Shown: positions 45,603-54,640, counted from the first letter of the stretch. The stretch: DNA of 64,000 nt from Pseudomonas anatoliensis (GCF_017976235.1 NZ_JACVHC010000002.1:832432-896431); one strand, 5' to 3'. The notes: a model not told the origin generated them from the sequence alone. Made by a program: numbers and translations.

Positions 45603-45626
45603 TAAATCCTTGCCTCGCTTAAGCGT
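45603..45626 (+). promoter_or_regulatory. PvdS-type promoter (IS box) of pvdH
   Basis: GC-TAAAT (TAAAT at 45603-45607), 16 bases, CGT (45624-45626): a full match to the iron-starvation box. The start codon follows after 102 bases. Confidence 0.85.
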
Positions 45627-45728
45627 TTCCAGAACAGGAAAACCTGCAAGTGCGCCCCGTGACTGGAACGCGCACCTGTCCGGTGTGCTGTTTTGGTCAC
45701 TATCCATAGCGAATCGAGGGGTCGAGAG

Positions 45729-47141
45729 ATGTCAGTCGCCACCAGCCTTATCAGAGAGTCGTCGGCCCGGGTCGCCTCGGCGCCAGCGGAAACGTTGTAT
45801 GAGTTCAATGAATCGCCATTGCTGGCTCGTCAGGCACAGCAGGAGTCCAATGCCCGCAGCTATCCGCGACGCATTCCCTTGGCACTCAAACGCGCCAAGG
45901 GTCTTTACGTCGAAGATGTCGAAGGGCGGACGTTCATCGACTGCCTGGCCGGTGCTGGCACGCTGGCACTGGGGCATAACCATCCGGTAGTGATCGCAGC
46001 GATCCAGCAGGTGCTGGCCGATGAACTGCCGCTGCACACGCTGGACCTGACCACCCCGGTCAAGGATCAGTTTGTCCAGGATCTGTTCGGCTTGCTACCG
46101 GCAGAACTGGCGTCGCAAGCGAAAATCCAGTTCTGCGGCCCGACCGGTACTGATGCCGTGGAAGCGGCACTGAAACTGGTGCGCACGGCTACCGGTCGCA
46201 GCACCGTGTTGTCGTTCTCCGGTGGTTATCACGGCATGAGCCAGGGCGCTTTGAGCCTGATGGGTAGCCTGGGGCCGAAAAAGCCGCTGGGTGCGTTACT
46301 CAGCAACGGCGTGCAGTTCATGCCGTTTCCATACGACTACCGCTGCCCGTTTGGCATCGGCGGCGCTGACGGAGTGAAGGCAAATCTGAGCTACTTGGAC
46401 AATTTGCTCAACGATCCCGAGGCCGGCGTGCAATTGCCAGCGGCTGTGATCGTCGAAGCGGTGCAGGGTGAGGGCGGGGTGATTCCGGCTGACATCGAAT
46501 GGCTGCGCGGCTTGCGTCGGATTACCGAGAAGGCCGGCGTAGCGCTGATTGTCGACGAGATTCAGAGCGGATTTGCCCGCACCGGCAAGATGTTCGCCTT
46601 TGAACACGCCGGCATCACCCCGGACGTGGTCGTGCTGTCCAAAGCTATCGGCGGCAGCCTGCCGCTGGCGGTGGTGGTCTATCGCGACTGGCTCGACACC
46701 TGGCAACCGGGCGCACACGCTGGCACGTTCCGTGGCAACCAGATGGCGATGGCTGCCGGTTCTGCGGTGATGCGTTATCTGCTTGAACACAAGATGTGTG
46801 AACACGCTGCCGCCATGGGCGAGCGCCTGAGCGAGCACCTGCGCATTCTGCAGCGTGATTTTCCGCAATTGGGTGATATTCGTGGTCTTGGCCTGATGTT
46901 GGGCGTCGAGCTGGTGGACCCGACGGGTACCCCGGATGCGCTCGGCCATCCGCCGGCGTTTGCGCGTCTGGCGCCATTGGTGCAGCGCGAATGCCTCAAG
47001 CGCGGCTTGATTCTGGAGTTGGGCGGTCGGCATGGCGCCGTGGTGCGTTTCCTGCCACCACTGGTGATCACCGCCGCCGAAATCGACCGCGTTGCCGAGA
47101 TCTTCGGTCGTGCATTGGCTGCCGCTACTGCCGCTGTATAA
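45729..47141 (+). CDS. pvdH: Diaminobutyrate--2-oxoglutarate aminotransferase PvdH
   Basis: 470 residues of class III PLP aminotransferases; start ATG at 45729. PLP marks: [14 protein letters not shown] (phosphate loop), [32 protein letters not shown] (Asp for the pyridine N), and [15 protein letters not shown] with the Schiff-base lysine, followed by [13 protein letters not shown]. It makes L-2,4-diaminobutyrate from aspartate semialdehyde with glutamate, the substrate of the last PvdL module. A textbook PvdS-type promoter precedes it, and an MbtH-like gene follows 83 bases later. Confidence 0.95.
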   Translation: MSVATSLIRESSARVASAPAETLYEFNESPLLARQAQQESNARSYPRRIPLALKRAKGLYVEDVEGRTFIDCLAGAGTLALGHNHPVVIAAIQQVLADELPLHTLDLTTPVKDQFVQDLFGLLPAELASQAKIQFCGPTGTDAVEAALKLVRTATGRSTVLSFSGGYHGMSQGALSLMGSLGPKKPLGALLSNGVQFMPFPYDYRCPFGIGGADGVKANLSYLDNLLNDPEAGVQLPAAVIVEAVQGEGGVIPADIEWLRGLRRITEKAGVALIVDEIQSGFARTGKMFAFEHAGITPDVVVLSKAIGGSLPLAVVVYRDWLDTWQPGAHAGTFRGNQMAMAAGSAVMRYLLEHKMCEHAAAMGERLSEHLRILQRDFPQLGDIRGLGLMLGVELVDPTGTPDALGHPPAFARLAPLVQRECLKRGLILELGGRHGAVVRFLPPLVITAAEIDRVAEIFGRALAAATAAV

Positions 47142-47224
47142 ATTTTTCAGCGCGCCGAACGTTCTTTCTACATACCCGGCTGCACCCGACGTGCAGCCCA
47201 CCCTTACAACGATGGAGAACCAGC

Positions 47225-47449
47225 ATGACGTCAGTATTCGACCGCGAGGACATCCTCTTTCAGGTCGTGGTCAACCACGAAGAGCAGTACTCGATCTGGC
47301 CGGATTATAAGGCCGTGCCAGAGGGCTGGCGTACCGTGGGCAAGAGCGGCCTGAAAAAGGAATGCCTGGCCTACATCGAAGAAGTCTGGACCGACATGCG
47401 CCCACTCAGCCTGCGCCAGAAGATGGAAGGGCAGGCTGCGGCTCAATAA
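47225..47449 (+). CDS. MbtH-like NRPS accessory protein
   Basis: 74 residues; GGAG site before ATG. Family signature complete: [24 protein letters not shown] and [20 protein letters not shown], with the three conserved tryptophans. MbtH-like proteins bind adenylation domains and keep them soluble and active; here it should serve the pyoverdine synthetases. It is downstream of pvdH, as in P. aeruginosa, and ends in a clear terminator. Confidence 0.95.
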   Translation: MTSVFDREDILFQVVVNHEEQYSIWPDYKAVPEGWRTVGKSGLKKECLAYIEEVWTDMRPLSLRQKMEGQAAAQ

Positions 47450-47465
47450 GCTGACAGGCAAAAAG

Positions 47466-47503
47466 AAACCCGCTGGACTGGAGACAGTCAGCGGGTTTTT
47501 TCA
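47466..47503 (+). terminator. Rho-independent terminator of pvdH-mbtH
   Basis: aaacccgctg...cagcgggtttttt: stem of about 10-13 bp with one bulge, followed by six T. Confidence 0.92.
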
Positions 47504-47533
47504 TGTCCGGGATATGGGGTTTCTGTCAGGACC

Positions 47534-47629
47534 TCATCGCTGGCAAGCCAGCTCCCACAGGGTTTTGTTGTGCTCCACAAATGCTGTACACACCACAGAT
47601 CACTGTGGGAGCTGGCTTGCCAGCGATGA
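47534..47629. repeat. REP doublet of a second family
   Basis: tcatcgctggcaagccagctcccaca and its inverse tgtgggagctggcttgccagcgatga, 45 bases apart, between the mbtH terminator and fpvF. This core differs from the tgtaggagctgcc family. Confidence 0.9.
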
Positions 47630-47652
47630 ACGATAACTCGGTACAACTGAAG

Positions 47653-48558
47653 TTACGCCCCGTTCAACCCCTTGAGCAGCAAATCCACATTGCCCTCAAG
47701 CTCCGTCACCGGATCTTCGGCATCAATACTCAGCACCAGCAATCGGCTACCCGACTCGGCAATCGCCGCTTTCACCGCTTCCGATGGCTGACGGTGATGC
47801 AACACCACCGCGACATCGTTTTCCTTGAGTGTCGCCGTGAGTTTTTTCAGATCCTCGGGCGTCCAGTCTGCGTCAGGACGGGGATCCTGCCCGATCAGTT
47901 CAAGGTTCAGGCTGCCGATCAGATAGCCGAAGTGATCGCTCAAGCTCATCACACTCAGATTATCGGCACTGGCCAGACGCGCCTCACTGGCGGCACTGAG
48001 TTTGAGCAGGCGTTGTTTCAACAGCGCCAGATTCGCTTCGATCTTCGGCTTGGCGCTGGGTGCCAGACGCACCAGATCTGCCGCCATCACGTCTGCCATG
48101 CGCCCCATGTTGTTGCTCGCCAGCCACGGCTGGCTGTTCAAACCGTCGACTTTCAAATCCGGTTGCACGGCAATGCCGGGCAACGCGCCGTCGACCGGGC
48201 GTGCGGCATCGACTTCAACGATGCGAATGTTGCTGCGACGGGCGAAGGGGTACAGCGGGTCATCGGCCCACAGCGAGCGCACGCCGATCACCGCATCGGC
48301 GCCGGTGGCCAGTTTATTGAGTGCCGGAGCGCCGCGCCCGGTGAAGTACGCGGTTTGGCGGCTGCCCGGCAAGTTCGCCGGGGCCGCGCGTTCGAGGCTG
48401 ACGTCGGTGCCTTTGAGCAGCACCTCGCCCAGGCCGTAGGTGATCGGAAGAGAGGCCAGCACTCGCAAGGGCTTGGCGCTTTCGGCGGCCATTAAAGGTG
48501 TGGAAACCACGCCGCACAGGGCCATGGCCAACGTCAGGTTGCGCAATGAAAAAAGCAT
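47653..48558 (-). CDS. fpvF: Periplasmic metal-binding protein FpvF
   Basis: 301 residues, signal peptide with cleavage at about 25 (STPLMAAES). It belongs to the ZnuA-like cluster A-I of metal-binding proteins: VLASLPITYGLGEVLL at the start, DAVIGVRSLW, LASADNLSVMSLSDHFGYLIGSL, DVAVVLHHRQPS. In P. aeruginosa FpvF and FpvC are periplasmic partners of the FpvDE transporter that handles iron released from pyoverdine. Its start codon immediately follows the fpvE stop codon. Last gene of the fpv operon. Confidence 0.88.
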   Translation of the reverse strand: MLFSLRNLTLAMALCGVVSTPLMAAESAKPLRVLASLPITYGLGEVLLKGTDVSLERAAPANLPGSRQTAYFTGRGAPALNKLATGADAVIGVRSLWADDPLYPFARRSNIRIVEVDAARPVDGALPGIAVQPDLKVDGLNSQPWLASNNMGRMADVMAADLVRLAPSAKPKIEANLALLKQRLLKLSAASEARLASADNLSVMSLSDHFGYLIGSLNLELIGQDPRPDADWTPEDLKKLTATLKENDVAVVLHHRQPSEAVKAAIAESGSRLLVLSIDAEDPVTELEGNVDLLLKGLNGA

Positions 48559-49458
48559 TTATCCAAGATTCCCTTTCAGACTCGGGACAACCCCGCGCGC
48601 GATGGCGGCGAGGGCGAAGGCAATACCGGCGACCAGAATGATCGCCGCGCCGGACGGAATCGGCAGATCGAAAACAATCGGCGCGAGAATCCCGCACAAC
48701 GTGCTGACCGTGGCAATCAGCACCGAACACCAGAAAAAGCCCTTAAGCGACTGGCTGAGCAAGCGCGCCGCCGCCGCTGGAATCACCAGCAGGGCACCGA
48801 CCAGAATCGCGCCGATGACTTTCACGGCAGCCACGGTGATCAGCGTCACCAGAATCACGAACAGGTAATCCAGGGTCTTCACTGCCACGCCTCGAACTGC
48901 TGCCAGTTGCGGGTTGAAACTGGCGAGCATGATGCGGTTGTAAAGCGGCAGCGCCAGGGCCATGACCAGCGAACCGACGATGGCCAATACCGCCAGATCA
49001 TTGCCGTTGACCGTCAGCACCGAGCCGAACAACACGTTTTCCAGAATGTGCACGTTGATCTTGCCCGCGAGAATCAGCAGCAGACTCGCGCCCAATGCCA
49101 GGGACACCGAGAGGAACACGCCGATCAACGTATCCGGTGCCAGGCCGGTGCGGTTGCGCAGGTAATTGAGCAAAATGCCGAACAGCAGGCAGTAGCCGAA
49201 CAGGCTGCCATAAGGCCCGGTGTAGGGTTCGCCCAGCAGGATGCCGATGGCCACACCGGTCAGCGCTGCGTGGCCGACCGCTTCGGAGAAAAACGCAAAG
49301 CGCTTGACCACCACCAGTGTGCCGAGGCCACCCAGTACCGGACCGATCAACAGGCCGGCGAGCAGCGCGTTGACCACAAAACCGTAAGCCAGCGCCTCCG
49401 GCAGATAACCGGAAGAGGCCCAACCCTGGACCATCAACCGAAAGGCTTCGTAACTCAT
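48559..49458 (-). CDS. fpvE: ABC transporter membrane subunit FpvE
   Basis: 299 residues, ABC-3 (ZnuB/MntB-like) permease with about eight membrane helices. Characteristic segments are VLGGLGTLVVVKRFAFFSEAVGHAALTGVAIG and ENVLFGSVLTV near the ATPase contact. It should pass metal from FpvC/FpvF across the inner membrane with FpvD. Its ATG shares one base with the fpvD stop (TGATG). Confidence 0.9.
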   Translation of the reverse strand: MSYEAFRLMVQGWASSGYLPEALAYGFVVNALLAGLLIGPVLGGLGTLVVVKRFAFFSEAVGHAALTGVAIGILLGEPYTGPYGSLFGYCLLFGILLNYLRNRTGLAPDTLIGVFLSVSLALGASLLLILAGKINVHILENVLFGSVLTVNGNDLAVLAIVGSLVMALALPLYNRIMLASFNPQLAAVRGVAVKTLDYLFVILVTLITVAAVKVIGAILVGALLVIPAAAARLLSQSLKGFFWCSVLIATVSTLCGILAPIVFDLPIPSGAAIILVAGIAFALAAIARGVVPSLKGNLG

Positions 49459-50306
49459 CAGGCAGCGCTCCGTGGATGGGTCGAGAACAGGGTCAGCAGA
49501 CGCTCAGGAGTCAGCGCCTGTTGTGGCGTGGCGTCGAACAGCACGCGACGGTTCAGACCGGTGACCCGATCAGCCAGACGGCCAACTGCTTCCAGGTCAT
49601 GTTCGATCCACAGGACGGTGATGCCCGCCGCGCGCCAGTCGCCAAGCAGGCGTTCGAAGACCTGGATCCCGGCCTCATCGAGAGCGGACATCGGCTCATC
49701 CAGCACCAGCAGTTGCGGTGCAGGGATCAAGCCCTGGGCAAGCAACACCCGCTGACGTTCACCTCCGGACAGCGCGCCCATGCGACGTTTGCGTTTGTCC
49801 TGCATGCCGACCCGTTCCAGCGCTTCGCCGATGGCGCCGGCGTAGTGCTTGCTCAAGCCAAGAAACGCCGGGCGGCGCTGGCACATGGCAGCCATGAAAT
49901 CATCGACCGTCATCGGCAAGCCGCGATCGAACTCAAGCGCCTGCGGCACATAACCGATGGTGCCGGGCTCGCCGGGCCATTGCAGACTCAACTGACCCTG
50001 ATGCGGCATTTGCCCCAGCAACGTCTTGATCAGCGAACTCTTGCCGCCGCCGTTGGGGCCGACCAGTGCATGCACGGTGCCGGGTTGCACCTGGAAGGAG
50101 ACGTTGTCGAGAATTGTCGTGCGGCCCAGTGTCAGGCAGACCTGCGTAAATTCCAGGGTCGGACCGCACACTTGTAGGACTGAGCCTGCTCGCGATTGCG
50201 GTGTGTCATTCAACAATGATGGTGCTTGGCCGGGCGCCTTCGCGAGCAGGCTCGCTCCTACAGGGGACTCGGCGTTTTCTGCGATCAGGGTTTCTCTGGA
50301 TGTCAT
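49458..50306 (-). CDS. fpvD: ABC transporter ATPase FpvD with REP-encoded insertion
   Basis: 282 residues. From about residue 50 it is a normal ATPase: Walker A GPNGGGKSS, Q-loop in YVPQALEF, signature LSGGERQR, Walker B LLVLDEPMSALDE, His switch WIEHD. The start at 50306 overlaps the fpvC stop by 4 bases (ATGA). Residues 14-45 are encoded by an inverted REP doublet (50173-50265) that keeps the frame and reads PVGASLLAK...; they match no ABC ATPase. So the gene either tolerates an N-terminal insertion, or translation reinitiates after it. Energises uptake by FpvE. Confidence 0.88.
   Translation of the reverse strand: MTSRETLIAENAESPVGASLLAKAPGQAPSLLNDTPQSRAGSVLQVCGPTLEFTQVCLTLGRTTILDNVSFQVQPGTVHALVGPNGGGKSSLIKTLLGQMPHQGQLSLQWPGEPGTIGYVPQALEFDRGLPMTVDDFMAAMCQRRPAFLGLSKHYAGAIGEALERVGMQDKRKRRMGALSGGERQRVLLAQGLIPAPQLLVLDEPMSALDEAGIQVFERLLGDWRAAGITVLWIEHDLEAVGRLADRVTGLNRRVLFDATPQQALTPERLLTLFSTHPRSAA
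50173..50265. repeat. REP doublet (REPIN) inside the fpvD coding region
   Basis: tgtaggactgagcctgctcgcga (50173-50195) and, inverted, ttcgcgagcaggctcgctcctacag (50239-50263), with a 43-base centre. It is the only REPIN of this window inside a gene. Confidence 0.88.
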
Positions 50307-51232
50307 GCGCCAGACTCCTGAATCGCCCGAACCACGGTGTTGAGGTTGCCGGTCATTTCCTTTTCGTACTTTTCAGCGGTGTATTCGCCGTAGGAAATGT
50401 GCGACAGCGGGTACAGTTTCACGCCCGATTCACGCTGAATGGTTTCGACGTAAGTAGACGGAAAGTCCATTTCCGAGAAGATCACCTTCACATCCAGTTC
50501 GCGCAGTTGGTCGATGGTCTTCTTCAACTGGCTCGGGCTCGGCTCGATACCGTGGGCCGGTTCGACCACCGCCGTCACTTCCAGCCCGAACTCGCGCAGC
50601 AGATAGTCGTAAGCCGCGTGAACGGTGGCCACACGCAACTCGGCGTTCGGCGCCTGGGTCAGCTTGGCCAACGCGTCAGCGCGCATCTGCCGCAGGCGTT
50701 TGCCGTAGGCGCGTGCGTTCTGCGTGTAGGTCTTGGCATTGTCCGGATCGAGCTTGCCCAACTCCCGAGCGATGTTGTTGACCTGCGCGATGGAGGCGCT
50801 GATCGACAGGAAGGTATGCGGGTTCACCACTTTGCCGGCGCCGCGCGCAGCGACCCCGGTCGCGGCCAGCAGCGGCACGTTTTCGTTGGCCTCGATGGTT
50901 TTGATGTTCGGGGTTTCGCTGGCGGCGATCATGCGGTCGGCGAAATCATCATGGCCGACGCCATTGAGCACGATCACGTCGAGGCCGCTGATGCGCTTGA
51001 TGTCCTCGGCCCGTGGTTCGTAGGCGTGCGGATTGAAGCCGGCCGGTATCAACGGGACGACCTCGGCCTTGTCGCCGACGATGTTCGCCACATAGCTGTA
51101 ATAAGGGTGCAGGGTGATGCCGATGCGCAGGCGTTTCGCCGGATCGGCGCTGGCCAGGGGGCTCAGCAGGCAGGCGCAAAGGCCCAACAGAAACAGACGC
51201 AACAACGGACGGCGTGGAGATGAAATAGACAT
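50303..51232 (-). CDS. fpvC: Periplasmic metal/ferripyoverdine-binding protein FpvC
   Basis: 309 residues from the ATG at 51232; a TTG at 51271 overlapping fpvK is an alternative. Signal peptide LLRLFLLGLCACLLSPLASA. ZnuA-like cluster A-I protein with metal-site residues in TLHPYYSYV (His), FNPHAYEP (His), VATVHAAYDYLLREFG (His) and SEMDFPS. In P. aeruginosa FpvC takes part in reducing and capturing iron from ferripyoverdine. Overlaps fpvD by 4 bases. Confidence 0.9.
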   Translation of the reverse strand: MSISSPRRPLLRLFLLGLCACLLSPLASADPAKRLRIGITLHPYYSYVANIVGDKAEVVPLIPAGFNPHAYEPRAEDIKRISGLDVIVLNGVGHDDFADRMIAASETPNIKTIEANENVPLLAATGVAARGAGKVVNPHTFLSISASIAQVNNIARELGKLDPDNAKTYTQNARAYGKRLRQMRADALAKLTQAPNAELRVATVHAAYDYLLREFGLEVTAVVEPAHGIEPSPSQLKKTIDQLRELDVKVIFSEMDFPSTYVETIQRESGVKLYPLSHISYGEYTAEKYEKEMTGNLNTVVRAIQESGA

Positions 51233-51267
51233 GGGCAAACGGTCTTCTCTCGGGTGAGGGCGAGGAA

Positions 51268-51843
51268 TCAATGGCGATGTTCGCGGGTAACCCCGGCATC
51301 GTATTGCGCGACGATCTGTTTCCAGCCGGCAGCGGCCAGGGCGGCGTCAGTCAGCTCGCGAGGCGCCGTGAGTGCGGCGTCACGGTTGAGCCAGATATCC
51401 GGCGCAGCCTGGTCATCGGCGCCGACGCGCATCAGAAACGAACCGGCAATGGAGGGTGTCTGGCTATGACCGAAGTAGGCGGCGTCGGTCGGTATTTGCC
51501 ATGCGTGACCGCCTCGGGCGACGGAACTCGCGTCCTGGGCGAACGGGGCAAAACCTTCGTCTGCCAGATTTTGCGGCGTCGGCAGGGTTTTCTGCTCTTC
51601 GCGCAGCAAGCGGATTTCGTCCAGTGTCACCCGCAGGTCGGCATAGATGCCTTGCTCGGCGGCGCTGAGGTCGCGGCGCGCGTCCAGTTGATTGCTGGCG
51701 ACCGGTTCCGGTTCATGTGACACCCCGCGCCAGGCCACCACGGAACCGGCCAGCGCTAGGATCAGCAAGCACAGCAGCAACACGTTGAGGGTTTCATGAC
51801 CGGCACCGGCCGGACGCACGATTTGTGTGGTGGGCGTACTCAT
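51268..51843 (-). CDS. fpvK: Pyoverdine iron-release protein FpvK (membrane-anchored)
   Basis: 191 residues: a short cytoplasmic start, one membrane helix LNVLLLCLLILALAGSVVAW (about 19-38), then a periplasmic domain with a helical stretch (LSAAEQGIYADLRVTLDEIRLLREEQ) and a C-terminal part that ends in histidines (TREHRH). Function known only as part of FpvGHJK, which stimulates reductive iron release. Overlaps fpvJ by 4 bases. Recognised by operon position. Confidence 0.85.
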   Translation of the reverse strand: MSTPTTQIVRPAGAGHETLNVLLLCLLILALAGSVVAWRGVSHEPEPVASNQLDARRDLSAAEQGIYADLRVTLDEIRLLREEQKTLPTPQNLADEGFAPFAQDASSVARGGHAWQIPTDAAYFGHSQTPSIAGSFLMRVGADDQAAPDIWLNRDAALTAPRELTDAALAAAGWKQIVAQYDAGVTREHRH

Positions 51844-52181
51844 GGCGCTTCGATATCCGCTTGGTCGATTTCCACCACATGGCCAGGGCCCGCGTCGAAC
51901 AGCACGTAGAACTCGGCGCCGGGTTTCTTGAAGGTCAAGGTCGAGTCGGCACCGAGCTTGCCCGGCACCAGAATCGTTTCGTCGTAACCGATCACATCCA
52001 GGGTCACACCGGGTGCGCCGCTACCGTCCGAAAAGCCACCGGTACATTTGATCTGTTCGTCATCGACGGCTTTGCATTCGCACATCGGGTTGTGCGCCAG
52101 GGCGCTTGCACTGAAGCCGGCGCACAGCACCAACAGCGCGGCGCTGAGCCGCAGACGGAAAGGGCGTTGCGAGCAGGTCAT
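51840..52181 (-). CDS. fpvJ: Pyoverdine iron-release protein FpvJ
   Basis: 113 residues from the ATG at 52181, overlapping fpvH by 4 bases; the longer open frame runs out of frame into fpvH. Signal peptide LSAALLVLCAGFSASALA. The mature part has three cysteines near its start (NPMCECKAVDDEQIKCTGGFSDGSGAPG) and a beta-rich rest. A secreted or periplasmic component of FpvGHJK. Confidence 0.86.
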   Translation of the reverse strand: MTCSQRPFRLRLSAALLVLCAGFSASALAHNPMCECKAVDDEQIKCTGGFSDGSGAPGVTLDVIGYDETILVPGKLGADSTLTFKKPGAEFYVLFDAGPGHVVEIDQADIEAP

Positions 52182-52720
52182 GGTTTGGCTCCTTGTTTGT
52201 TCAGCCAGGCGATGGTGGCGGGGGAGGCCTGGCTCAGGGGAATCGAGGCCTGATGCATGCTGCCGTCCCAGCCTTCCATGGTTATCCACAGTTCGGCGTC
52301 AGCTTTGGTTTTTTCCGGGATCGGCAGTTGTGTGCCCATACGGTATGGCGTACCGAAAAAAATCGCCCCGGCTGCGCGCAAGCTGCGCGGTTTGCCGATG
52401 CGCAGGTAAGTGGCCTTGACCTTGTCGACACAGGCATCGCACAGGGCCGCGCTGAAATCTTTCATATGGCCGGCCGGGCCCGTGAGGGTGGGGGCTTCGT
52501 TGCGCAGTTCGGCCAGTCGCAGGCTCCAGGGGCCGACCTGGATATTTCCGATTTCATGTTGTCCCAGGCCGCTGTCGCCGCGAAACAGTGAAGCGTCGGC
52601 AAAATACTTGGGCATGAAACCAAGCGGGATCAGCAACAACAGGACATTTATGTGGAATCGCCATTTGTGCCAAAGTCGCCCCAGTCGCGATGGCGGCGTG
52701 ATCGTTGTGGACTTGCTCAC
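52178..52720 (-). CDS. fpvH: Pyoverdine iron-release protein FpvH
   Basis: 180 residues: N-terminal membrane helix INVLLLLIPLGFMPKYF (about 24-40), then a periplasmic domain with a CxxC-like ALCDACVDKVKATYLRIG (about 92-109) and a C-terminal beta part. Overlaps both fpvG (4 bases upstream) and fpvJ (4 bases downstream), so all are coupled. Assigned by operon order; the cysteine pair suggests metal or redox chemistry. Confidence 0.86.
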   Translation of the reverse strand: MSKSTTITPPSRLGRLWHKWRFHINVLLLLIPLGFMPKYFADASLFRGDSGLGQHEIGNIQVGPWSLRLAELRNEAPTLTGPAGHMKDFSAALCDACVDKVKATYLRIGKPRSLRAAGAIFFGTPYRMGTQLPIPEKTKADAELWITMEGWDGSMHQASIPLSQASPATIAWLNKQGAKP

Positions 52721-53916
52721 AGGCTGACCTCCGAAGGCTCACGGCTGAGGGCCGGTTGTGCCTTGATCCGGTTTTTTTTGTCCTCGCGCTTGAGCGCATT
52801 GGCGGTGGCCAGAGCGGTGCGTTTCGTCCAGATCAGCAAGCCACTGAGCACCATCATGCTCAGCAGCAGGCCAAAGAAGAACCAGATCAACTTTATCCAG
52901 ATCCCGCCGAAGTCACCGGTGTGCAGCGGGCGCATGGATTCTGTGACGAACTCCAGCGAGGAACGATCGGACAGCAGCCGTGTAGCCGCCATCTCACCGT
53001 TGTACGGATTGAGCGTCGCCGTCTGGAACATCAATGGATACCAGCCGCGACCGCCAACGCTCATGTGACTGTAAGCGTTACCCGGCAGGCTGACGAAACT
53101 GGCCTCCAGCCCCGGAATCTTTTCCTGAGCGATTTCTACGGCGCGGTCCAGGCTGATACGTGGCGGCGGAGTGCCGGCCGCCGAAATCGGCACGCTTTCA
53201 CGGGACATGGCCGGGATGATCGGCTCGCTGGAGATGGAGATCTGGTTATCGAACAGGAAGGCCCGAATCAAAAACCAGACACCGGTGATGGAAATCACCG
53301 CAATGAACCAGATCGACCAGATACCGCTGAGACGGTGGAAATCGCCCCAGAAAATACGCGCGCCATGGCGAATACGTAGAGTGGGGCGCAAGAAGCCCTT
53401 CCAGAATCGCTTATAGACCACTAGGCCGGTAATCAACGACACCAGCATCGGCACGCCAAGGAATGACACCAGATACCATCCCCAACTGAAGCCGTTGGTG
53501 AACGGCACTAGCCACCAACCATGCAAGGCGCGGGTGAAAGCCTTGAAGTCAAAGGCTGGCGCGGTGCCCTGGATCACCCCGGTGTATGGGTTGACGTACA
53601 CCGTCAGCGAGCGCCCGTCCGGGTAGCTGACCTCAACGTCCAGGGCGAAGTGCGATTCGTCAGGGCGGGTGATGCTTTCGACCACGGTTTGCGGTTCGGC
53701 TTTTTTGATCGCGGCCAGAACCTGGTCGTAACTGAGCAGCGGCGCATCGTCCGATGGCTGACTGGCACGCATCTGCGGGTTGGCCAGCCAGACGATTTCC
53801 TGGCTGACCACTGCCAGCGTACCGGTCACGCAGACGATCAGAACAAAAAACCAGATGGGTAATGCGAGCCAGCTATGTACGAGGAACCACAGTTTTGAGC
53901 GGGATTTTTTCGACAT
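52717..53916 (-). CDS. fpvG: Inner-membrane ferripyoverdine reductase FpvG (PepSY family)
   Basis: 399 residues of the PepSY_TM family with four membrane helices (about 12-38, 150-170, 198-222, 345-370) and two PepSY-like periplasmic segments (about 60-120 and 255-320). Membrane histidines suitable for haem ligation are seen in VHSWLALP, ALHGWW, FHRLSGIWS and PLHTGDFGG. FpvG is the reductase that releases iron from ferripyoverdine in the periplasm. First gene of the eight-gene fpvGHJKCDEF operon. Confidence 0.92.
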   Translation of the reverse strand: MSKKSRSKLWFLVHSWLALPIWFFVLIVCVTGTLAVVSQEIVWLANPQMRASQPSDDAPLLSYDQVLAAIKKAEPQTVVESITRPDESHFALDVEVSYPDGRSLTVYVNPYTGVIQGTAPAFDFKAFTRALHGWWLVPFTNGFSWGWYLVSFLGVPMLVSLITGLVVYKRFWKGFLRPTLRIRHGARIFWGDFHRLSGIWSIWFIAVISITGVWFLIRAFLFDNQISISSEPIIPAMSRESVPISAAGTPPPRISLDRAVEIAQEKIPGLEASFVSLPGNAYSHMSVGGRGWYPLMFQTATLNPYNGEMAATRLLSDRSSLEFVTESMRPLHTGDFGGIWIKLIWFFFGLLLSMMVLSGLLIWTKRTALATANALKREDKKNRIKAQPALSREPSEVSL

Positions 53917-54181
53917 GATTACGCGTCTAGAGAGTGGTGAAAGGGCGCGTGGCTGCGGGCTTCACAGCACGGGGATCCCCGAAAGGCGCTCGTGGCTTTT
54001 GCCTACGCGAACGGCCTGCATCTCTATAGGACGGATGAGCGAGATAAATCCCGATAAGGAATGTGAAAGTAAATGTTTCGCAATTCGCCTGTGCAGTACA
54101 AATCCTGTCCTGAACCACGGGCTCACTCCAACACTTGAAAGGTATTTTCAGGTCGGAGCGAGCCGGTCCGGTACGGAGCAA
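53917..54181. other. Intergenic region upstream of fpvG
   Basis: 265 bases that should hold the fpvG operon promoter on the minus strand. I searched it for a PvdS-type box (TAAAT-N16/17-CGT) on that strand and for a clear Fur box and found neither. A short palindrome ggggatcccc lies near 53973. Confidence 0.4.
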
Positions 54182-54640
54182 TCAGTTATGGCTAAACATC
54201 TCCATCGCCCGCTGCTTGATCTGTTCTTCAGTCAGATCTTCCTTGTGGGTCGCGAGAAACCACAAATGCCCATACGGATCCTTCAGCGTTCCACTGCGAT
54301 CACCGTAAAACTGATCCTTGACCTCGGACACCACGGTTGCTCCGGCATCCAGCGCCCTTTGGAATGACTTGTCGACATCCGTCACATACAGGTGCAAACC
54401 GACGGAGACGGTTTGGTCCGGACTGCTCAATGGCCCCTGATCGCACGGCGAGCCGAGCATGATTGCGCTGTCACCAATACGTAGCTCCGCGTGACCGATG
54501 CCGCCGTCGGGCATGGCCAGGCGCATGACTTCGGTGGCACCGAAGGCTTTCTTGTAGAAGTCGATGGCCTCGGCGGCCTTATGAATGCCGAGATACGGGG
54601 TAATGCTGTGATACCCCTCGGGGATGGGTTTGACGCTCAT
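54182..54640 (-). CDS. VOC/glyoxalase-superfamily protein (PhnB-like)
   Basis: 152 residues in two beta-alpha-beta-beta-beta units: YHSITPYLGIHKAAEAIDFYKKAFGATEV...GIGHAEL and VGLHLYVTDVDKSFQRALDAGATVV...DRSGTLKDPYGHLWFLATH. Full length for PhnB/YdcE-type proteins, which are often annotated as glyoxalases without known substrate. Single gene. Confidence 0.85.
   Translation of the reverse strand: MSVKPIPEGYHSITPYLGIHKAAEAIDFYKKAFGATEVMRLAMPDGGIGHAELRIGDSAIMLGSPCDQGPLSSPDQTVSVGLHLYVTDVDKSFQRALDAGATVVSEVKDQFYGDRSGTLKDPYGHLWFLATHKEDLTEEQIKQRAMEMFSHN

Noticed and set aside
53917..54181. PvdS box or Fur box upstream of fpvG
   Set aside because: Checked on the minus strand for TAAAT/TAATT-N16/17-CGT and for a 7-1-7 Fur dyad; none found.
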